Origin: DATKEG01 sp035544515
GTDB taxonomy: Bacteria; Acidobacteriota; Vicinamibacteria; Fen-336
Direction of reading: 5' to 3'
Length of the DNA stretch: 20,299 bases
Assembly: GCA_035544515.1 (NCBI GenBank)
Contig: DATKEG010000194.1
Span: forward strand, 1 to 20,299
Shown here: piece after piece, positions 15,447-20,299 of the stretch
Layout: each line of letters opens with the position of its first letter
Numbering within the stretch: position 1 is the first letter of the stretch
The notes under the pieces: generated by a model
Seen by the model: only the letters and a program-made list of their open reading frames with translations
The model's database searches: none
What the model was told of the DNA's origin: nothing
Made by a program: the position numbers and the translations under genes

Positions 15447-17795
15447 CTAGAGCGCCCGGTACTTCTCGCGCAAGCGCTGGCGGATCACCTCGGCCAGCGT
15501 GTTCACCATGAACGTCATCAGGAAGAGCAACGCGGCGGACAGGAACAGTACCCGATAGAGGGTGCCCCCGTGCGGCGCCTCCGGGATCTCCACGGCCACG
15601 TTGGCGGAGAGCGTGCGCATCCCGTTGAAGATGGACCAGTCGAGTACCGGAGTGTTGCCGGTGGCCATGAGCACGATCATGGTCTCGCCCACCGCGCGGC
15701 CGAAGCCGATCATGACCGCGGAGAACACCCCCGGGCTGGCGGTGGGCAACACGACCCGCAACGCGGTCTGCCAACGGCTGGCGCCCAGCGCCAGCGAGCC
15801 CGCGGTGAGGCTCGAGGGCACGCTGCTGAACGCATCGTCCGAGATCGTGAAGATGATGGGGATCACCGCGAAGCCCATGGCCAGGCCCACCACGAGGCTG
15901 TTGCGTTGGTCGTAGGTCAAGCCCAGGTTCGTGGAGAGCCACATCTTGAAGTCGCCCTGGAACAAGGCGCCCTCCACCCACGGTCCGAGCTGCAGCGCCA
16001 CCCAGCCGCCCAGGAGCAGCAGGGGCAGGATGAGCGCCACCTCCATGCCCGGCTTGAGGCGCCGCAGCAGGGTCCGGGGCAGACGCCGCCAGAGGAGGAC
16101 GCCGGAGGTCCCGAACAGGGGCAGGAGCGGCATCATCAGCAGCACGGGCACGATGACCTGCTCGATCACGGAGGCCAGCCACAGTCCGGCCACGAAGCCG
16201 ATGACCACGCTGGGCAGCGCGGCCATGATCTCGAGCGTCGGCTTCACCTTGGCGCGCACCGTGGGATGGACGAAATGCGAGGTGTAGAGCGCGCCCAGGA
16301 CCGCGAGCGGGATCGCGAACAGGAGCGCGTAGAACGTCGCCTTGAGCGTGCCGAATACCAGGGGGACGAGGCCGAACTTCGGCTCGAAGTCGCTCGTGGC
16401 CCCGGTGCTCTGCCAGACGTGTTCGGGCTGCCCGTAGCCCTCGTACCAGACCTTTCCGAACAAGGCGTTCCAGGTGATCTCGGGATGCGGGTTGTCCACC
16501 ACGAAGCGGCCGACGGTGCCGTCCGCCTGGATGGACAACAGCGCGTCGTTGCGCGGCGTCAGCACGACGTCCCGCGGGTCGGCCGGACCCTGCAGGCGCA
16601 GCAGCGTCCGCTCCGAGGTCAGGTGCCGCAGCACGAGCCCACCGTCCCTGCCGGCCGTGACGAAGCTCTTGTCCCGGCTGGACGCGCCCATGGCCACCAC
16701 GGGGCCGCCCTGGGGCTCGAAGACGTGCGCCCGTACCATGGACAGCTCGGCATCGTCGTCGTGCAGGCGCACGGCGAACCAGGCGGAGATCTCGCCTTTC
16801 TCCGTGCCGGCCACGAACGTGATCTCGCCGATGATCCATTGCAGCGCGGTCACGGGCGCACTCCCGGCCGGCGAGACCGACGTGAGGCGTGGACCGGCGT
16901 TGAGATCCCAGTGGTAGACGCGCCCGCGGTCCGTGCCCGCGATCAGCCGCTCGGTGCGCCCGAGGCGGATGCACGTGACGGACTCTCCCTGCTCGGGGCG
17001 CAGGAGCGTGCGCACGCCCTCTCCCTGCGCGGACTGGCCCCAGAAGGCGATGCCGCCGTCCGCGAGCAGCGCGGCCACCGCCTTGCCGCCGGAGGCGTCT
17101 TCGGCGAAGGACACCTCGCGCACGGCCTGCCCGCCCGCCTGCAGGTCCACGAGGCCGCGCTCTTCGACGGTCACGTCGAGGTCGGCCAGCTTCTGCCCCT
17201 CGTAGCGCGGCTGGTAGCGGATCTGCATGAGGGCCACCCGGCCGTCCACGGTGGCGGCGGCCAGCAGGTCATCCGTGAGCGTGCGCGAGCCCGCCACGAG
17301 CGGCACGCCGGCCACGCCCGGGACCGGGCGATCGAAGGCGAAGCTGCCGTCGCGCATCCGGAAGAATGCGATGCGGCCGTCGCTGCGGAGCTGGTAGAGG
17401 TACATCTGGTACTCGTCCACGCCCGTGGCCAGCGGCGTGGCCACGACCACTACGGCCCCCGGGACCGGCGCCGCGGACGGCGCCGACGGCGCGACCGGGG
17501 CCGGCGAGACGGCGGCCGCGGGCACCGCGGCCAGCTCCAGCGTGTCGAGCGCGTGGCCGCGCGCGCCCTGGAAGAGCGGCCACGCCTCGGCGAGCACGAA
17601 CACCAGGATGCCGACCACGCTGGCCACGATCCCGATGCCGCCCAGCGTGATCAGCGTGGCAGCCGTCCGGTCGATGCGCTTGAGCGCGCGCGCGCGGCCC
17701 GTGGCCGCCTGGATCTGCCGGCGGACGGTCCCCGCCGGGGACGGAGGGGGCGGCGACGGGGGCGCTTCCGCGATGGTGGGGACGGGTTTCTCCGT
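15447..17795 (-). CDS. pstC: PstC, phosphate ABC transporter permease, long form with beta-propeller-like insert
   Basis: A phosphate permease of about 782 residues if started at ACG 17795; E. coli PstC has 319. Order: Pro-rich cytoplasmic tail (to about 45), membrane helix 1 (about 46-70), Ala/Pro linker (90-114), and a WD40/propeller-like domain (about 131-431) with recurring strand patterns such as DGRIAFFRMRDG, DRGRVYHWDL and RDGGLVLRHL. The permease core follows, with EAA loop AGSLALGASRWQTALRVVLP and GFGRAVGETM. Additional hydrophobic helices interrupt the core. Topology puts the propeller in the periplasm. No ATG, GTG or TTG exists in frame between the upstream stop and the GTG at 17627, which lies inside helix 1, so the true start is probably the ACG seven bases after the pstS stop, with AAGGTGGAG upstream. 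Similar long PstC (COG4590-like) occurs in Pseudomonas. Confidence 0.9.
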   Translation of the reverse strand, partial: TEKPVPTIAEAPPSPPPPSPAGTVRRQIQAATGRARALKRIDRTAATLITLGGIGIVASVVGILVFVLAEAWPLFQGARGHALDTLELAAVPAAAVSPAPVAPSAPSAAPVPGAVVVVATPLATGVDEYQMYLYQLRSDGRIAFFRMRDGSFAFDRPVPGVAGVPLVAGSRTLTDDLLAAATVDGRVALMQIRYQPRYEGQKLADLDVTVEERGLVDLQAGGQAVREVSFAEDASGGKAVAALLADGGIAFWGQSAQGEGVRTLLRPEQGESVTCIRLGRTERLIAGTDRGRVYHWDLNAGPRLTSVSPAGSAPVTALQWIIGEITFVAGTEKGEISAWFAVRLHDDDAELSMVRAHVFEPQGGPVVAMGASSRDKSFVTAGRDGGLVLRHLTSERTLLRLQGPADPRDVVLTPRNDALLSIQADGTVGRFVVDNPHPEITWNALFGKVWYEGYGQPEHVWQSTGATSDFEPKFGLVPLVFGTLKATFYALLFAIPLAVLGALYTSHFVHPTVRAKVKPTLEIMAALPSVVIGFVAGLWLASVIEQVIVPVLLMMPLLPLFGTSGVLLWRRLPRTLLRRLKPGMEVALILPLLLLGGWVALQLGPWVEGALFQGDFKMWLSTNLGLTYDQRNSLVVGLAMGFAVIPIIFTISDDAFSSVPSSLTAGSLALGASRWQTALRVVLPTASPGVFSAVMIGFGRAVGETMIVLMATGNTPVLDWSIFNGMRTLSANVAVEIPEAPHGGTLYRVLFLSAALLFLMTFMVNTLAEVIRQRLREKYRAL

Positions 17796-17802
17796 GGCGG
17801 TC

Positions 17803-18855
17803 TTACTCCACCTTGCCGCGTTCTTGCGCCGCGATCGCGCTCGTGAGCGGCAGGTAGCCGTCCTTGACCACGACCTCCTGGCCCTGCCGGCTCAGCACCA
17901 GCCTCAGGAACTCACGCGCCAGCGGATCGAGCGGCTTGCCGGGCGCCTTGTTCACGTACAGGTAAAGGTAGCGCGCGAGAGGATAGGTTCCGTCGACCAC
18001 GTCCTCGTAGGACCCGCCCGAGACCGGGCCGCCCTCTTTCTCGGCGAGCGGCACCAACTTCACCCCGGAGGTGCGGTACCCGATGCCGCTGTAGCCCAAC
18101 CCGTAGCGGTCGGAGGTCACTCCCTGAACCACGGACGCCGACCCCGGCTGCTCCTTGACGGTGTCCTTGAAGTCCCCGTTCTTGAGCACGTGCTCCTTGA
18201 AGAACCCATAGGTGCCGCTGGCGGAGTTGCGGCCATAGAGGCTGATCGGCCGGCTGGCCCAGTCGCCGCCAAGGCCGAGCGCCCCCCAGTTCCCCACGTC
18301 CTTCCCGGCCCCCTGGCGCCGGGTCTTCGAGAAGGCCGCGTCCACCTGGGGAATCGTCATCTTCTCGATCGGATTGTCCCGGCTGACGAAGACGGCGAGC
18401 GCGTCGAACGACGTGCGGATCTCCGTGGGCTTGTATCCGTGCTTCCGCTCGAAGGCGTCGATCTCGCTCGGCTTCATCGGCCGCGACATGGGCCCGAACT
18501 GCGCGGTCCCTTCGATCAGCGCGGGCGGCGCGGTGGAGGAGCCCTTGCCTTCGACCTGGAGCCGCACGTTGGGGTAGGACCGTGAGAAGGTCTCCCCCCA
18601 GAGCGTCATCAGGTTGTTCATGGTGTCGGACCCGACGCTGCCGAGGTTGCCCGAGATGCCGCTGGTCGGCTGGTAGTCCGGCAGCGCGGCGTCGACCGCC
18701 ACCGCGCCCGAACCCCCCGGCGCGCCGGCCATCGGCGCGGTCCCGCCCGGCGCCATCGGCGGCGGGGTGGCGCTGCCTTGCGGGGGTCCGCCGCCGCAGG
18801 CGGCCAGCATGGCCGCCACGACCGTGAGCGTGTAGCGCGAAGCACGCAGATTCAT
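17803..18855 (-). CDS. pstS: PstS, phosphate-binding lipoprotein
   Basis: A 350-residue periplasmic phosphate receptor that delivers phosphate to PstCA. The signal sequence ends in a lipobox LAAC with Cys20, so it is predicted to be lipid-anchored, unlike the soluble E. coli PstS. A Gly/Pro/Ala-rich linker (21-58) leads to the binding domain. Phosphate-contact segments are GSDTMNNLM (75-83), the EGKGSSTAPPALIEGTAQ stretch and RNSASGTYGFF. The ATG at 18855 has AAGGAG five bases upstream. It lies directly behind a Pho-box-like array and before pstC. The linker composition suggests it extends from the membrane to reach the large periplasmic domains of PstC and PstA; that is inference. Confidence 0.96.
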   Translation of the reverse strand: MNLRASRYTLTVVAAMLAACGGGPPQGSATPPPMAPGGTAPMAGAPGGSGAVAVDAALPDYQPTSGISGNLGSVGSDTMNNLMTLWGETFSRSYPNVRLQVEGKGSSTAPPALIEGTAQFGPMSRPMKPSEIDAFERKHGYKPTEIRTSFDALAVFVSRDNPIEKMTIPQVDAAFSKTRRQGAGKDVGNWGALGLGGDWASRPISLYGRNSASGTYGFFKEHVLKNGDFKDTVKEQPGSASVVQGVTSDRYGLGYSGIGYRTSGVKLVPLAEKEGGPVSGGSYEDVVDGTYPLARYLYLYVNKAPGKPLDPLAREFLRLVLSRQGQEVVVKDGYLPLTSAIAAQERGKVE

Positions 18856-18881
18856 GACGACTCCTTGCTCGTGATGGCTCT

Positions 18882-18887
18882 ACCGTA
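18882..18887 (-). promoter_or_regulatory. Candidate -10 element for pstS
   Basis: TACGGT on the minus strand lies eight bases downstream of the Pho-box-like array. This fits a PhoB-activated promoter in which the regulator's site replaces the -35. The match to TATAAT is weak (3 of 6), so the assignment rests mostly on position. Confidence 0.3.
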
Positions 18888-18895
18888 GACGGCGC

Positions 18896-18935
18896 CGGTT
18901 ACACGGACGTTTCCCTCGGGTTAACAGTGGGTTAA
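18896..18935 (-). promoter_or_regulatory. Pho-box-like direct-repeat array upstream of pstS
   Basis: On the minus strand two identical 7-mers TTAACCC (18935-18929 and 18924-18918) are separated by four bases, an 11-bp period. Two weaker copies continue in the same phase: GAAACGT (18913-18907, 3 of 7) and GTAACCG (18902-18896, 5 of 7). Known PhoB/PhoP sites are 7-bp or 6-bp direct repeats with an 11-bp period, bound by tandem dimers of the winged-helix domain. The array lies 40-80 bases upstream of the pstS start. The unit sequence differs from E. coli CTGTCAT, so PhoB binding is inferred from geometry and position. Confidence 0.6.
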
Positions 18936-18952
18936 ATCGCTACTCCCCGCTC

Positions 18953-20170
18953 TTAGAAGATGAACTGGGTCTGGAGCCGCCACTCCTGGTTGCCGGTCCC
19001 GCGGCCGGCGTTGGCGGCGTCGTCCTCGATCTGCCGCCAGTCGAGCTGCACCTTGAGGCTGTGGCGGTTGTAGTAGTAGTTGAGGGCCACGCCGATCTCG
19101 CCCTGGTCGTCGTTTCCCACCAGGTCCGACGGATCGACGACCCGTGCGTAACGCGCGGCGATCTCCCAGAAGGACGCCCCGGCAATCCCCGGCGCTCTCC
19201 AGGCGTAGGAGGCCTGGAGGAGCAACCCTCTGGCGTCGAGCGTCGCGCCCGTCTCCGGCTTCGCGTTGCGCCAGGCGGCCTCGCCCACGGTGGCGAAACC
19301 CTTGTACTTGAACGTGTAGTCCATGCCCCAGGTGCGGTTCCTGAGGTCGTTCGCGCTCGTGGCGTTGGACCGGTCGTTGTCCGAGAGCTGGCCGGCCAGG
19401 GCCAGCAGCGGACCCCGGTTGGCGGCGGAGTCGCCCAGGTCGCCCTCGGTCATGAGCGGCCCCGAGCCCCACTGGTTCATGCGGGCGTTGCCGACGGCCT
19501 GCCACATGAGGCGGGCGGTGTAGAGGAAGCGGGCGTTGTCGTTGGCCACCTGGGTGCGGCCGTTGCCGTTCGAGACCATGGCGCGCCAGTCCAGCCGGTT
19601 GCCGCCGAGCGTGCCCCAGAGGGCGACGCCGGTCTCGCGGCCGTCGTTGAACCGTGCGTCCTGGATGCCGCGGTCCACGAACTGCTGGGCGCCGGAGGAG
19701 GTGATCTGCTGGCGCCCGAAGGGCGCCTTCATCTGGCCGAGCTTGACGCGGAAGGCCTTCTTGCCGGAGAGGTCCCAGTCGATGTTCGCGTCTTCCAGGA
19801 ACTGGCTGGCCGGCGTGTTGTTGACGTCGGGCCAGTTGAGCTGCAGCTCGTATTCGAGCGCCGGCCTGTAGAACCACCCCTCGAGCTTGAACTTCGCGCG
19901 CCGGATGCGGAAGCTGCCCTTGGCATCGCCGCGCGCGGGGGTTCCGCCGAGCTGCACCGCGCCGTCCGGCATCTCGAACGTGAACCGGGGCTGCACGCGG
20001 TTGGACAGCTCCAGGTAGAAGCCGTCGAGCGTGATGCGCGTCTTGCCGTCCCGCCACTCGACCCGCGGGATGGCCTCCTCGGCGTCGAACGTCCCCTGGG
20101 CCCGGGACAGGGAGGGCAGGGCCAGGCCAAGCAGGAGAAGCCCGAGACAGCGAACGTGCTTCGATCGCAT
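18953..20170 (-). CDS. oprP: Phosphate/polyphosphate-selective porin (OprP/OprO family)
   Basis: A 405-residue outer-membrane beta-barrel that would let phosphate or polyphosphate pass into the periplasm. It has a signal peptide (1-25, ending SRAQ), strands such as RVQPRFTFEM and GSFRIRRAKFKLEGWFY, and the family segment FRVKLGQMKAPFGRQQITSSGAQQFVDRGI (written here only by its ends: FRVKLGQMKAPFG ... FVDRGI). The final residue is Phe (QFIF), the usual barrel-assembly signal. The ATG at 20170 was chosen because AGGAGGT lies seven bases before it and the signal peptide begins there; the in-frame ATG at 20221 would add an unsupported 17-residue extension. It sits immediately upstream of pstS in the same direction. 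Phosphate versus polyphosphate preference cannot be read from sequence. Confidence 0.9.
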   Translation of the reverse strand: MRSKHVRCLGLLLLGLALPSLSRAQGTFDAEEAIPRVEWRDGKTRITLDGFYLELSNRVQPRFTFEMPDGAVQLGGTPARGDAKGSFRIRRAKFKLEGWFYRPALEYELQLNWPDVNNTPASQFLEDANIDWDLSGKKAFRVKLGQMKAPFGRQQITSSGAQQFVDRGIQDARFNDGRETGVALWGTLGGNRLDWRAMVSNGNGRTQVANDNARFLYTARLMWQAVGNARMNQWGSGPLMTEGDLGDSAANRGPLLALAGQLSDNDRSNATSANDLRNRTWGMDYTFKYKGFATVGEAAWRNAKPETGATLDARGLLLQASYAWRAPGIAGASFWEIAARYARVVDPSDLVGNDDQGEIGVALNYYYNRHSLKVQLDWRQIEDDAANAGRGTGNQEWRLQTQFIF

Positions 20171-20270
20171 GCAGCGCACCTCCTTCCACGGGCTTCGGAT
20201 CTCCGGACTAACCGCGGCCATCAGCGCCGGCCGGAGAGCGGCAAGCTTTAGCGTACAGGCGTTTCCTCCG

Positions 20271-20289
20271 GGGCGCCCCCGGGGCGCCC
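20271..20289. other. Perfect GC-only inverted repeat near the window end
   Basis: GGGCGCCCC and GGGGCGCCC flank a single C: 9-bp perfect arms, 100% G+C. It lies about 100 bases upstream of the porin start. It could be a transcription end hairpin for a gene beyond the window or part of the porin's upstream region. No T-run follows within the visible sequence. Otherwise 20171-20299 shows only the porin ribosome-binding site and no convincing promoter. Confidence 0.35.
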
Positions 20290-20299
20290 GGGCCCGAGA

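Noticed and set aside
17625..17627. GTG at 17627 as the pstC start
   Set aside because: It falls inside membrane helix 1, leaves only about 16 hydrophobic residues, and ignores about 50 upstream codons that read as a coherent tail and helix in the same frame.
15570..17846. 758-codon plus-strand open frame opposite pstC
   Set aside because: High-GC mirror of pstC with a composition rich in His, Arg, Gly and Gln and no recognisable domain.
20171..20270. Pho box upstream of the porin gene
   Set aside because: Only a partial CTGTACG-like segment was seen and no 11-bp repeat, so no site can be supported although regulation by PhoB would be expected.

Overview
The window is a dense, high-GC bacterial chromosome segment with strongly GC-biased third codon positions. 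It comes from a Gram-negative organism: it encodes an outer-membrane phosphate/polyphosphate porin, a lipoprotein-type PstS and several exported proteins. The long forms of PstC and PstA are familiar from Pseudomonas and its relatives. The DUF309, CHAD and DUF4440 genes and the base composition would also suit an Acidobacteriota or Myxococcota-like lineage; the sequence alone does not settle the phylum. No tRNA, rRNA, CRISPR array, transposase or phage gene was found, and no gap between genes exceeds about 150 bases (the right end, 20171-20299, is upstream of the last gene).

Layout. (1) Positions 1-1635 (+) hold the 3' part of a PhoR-type sensor kinase whose first membrane helix lies outside the window. 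(2) Positions 1785-2297 (-) encode a small exported tyrosine/dual-specificity phosphatase-like protein, divergent from an exported gamma-glutamyltransferase at 2359-4056 (+). (3) A compact leftward gene string runs from 9832 to 4063: ppx, ppk1, a DUF309 gene, an exported DUF4440 gene and a cystathionine gamma-synthase-family PLP enzyme. The first four are joined by 4-base start/stop overlaps. (4) Divergent from ppx, 9932-11330 (+) carries a CHAD-domain protein and a SixA-like phosphohistidine phosphatase. (5) The phosphate operon runs leftward from 20170 to 11413: oprP/O-like porin, pstS, pstC, pstA, pstB, phoU, phoB.

Together the genes cover the phosphate economy of the cell: passage through the outer membrane (OprP), capture and import (PstSCAB), signalling (PhoU, PhoB and probably the PhoR-like kinase), storage as polyphosphate (Ppk1) and its release (Ppx), with a CHAD protein that probably binds polyphosphate. 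An 11-bp-period repeat of TTAACCC just upstream of pstS looks like a PhoB-binding array and supports control by phosphate starvation.

The most unusual points are: PstC carries a large beta-propeller-like insert after its first membrane helix; pstC has no ATG, GTG or TTG start in a position that makes sense (the best candidate is ACG); PstA carries an inserted coiled coil; and the polyphosphate genes sit between the phosphate operon and the PhoR-like kinase.
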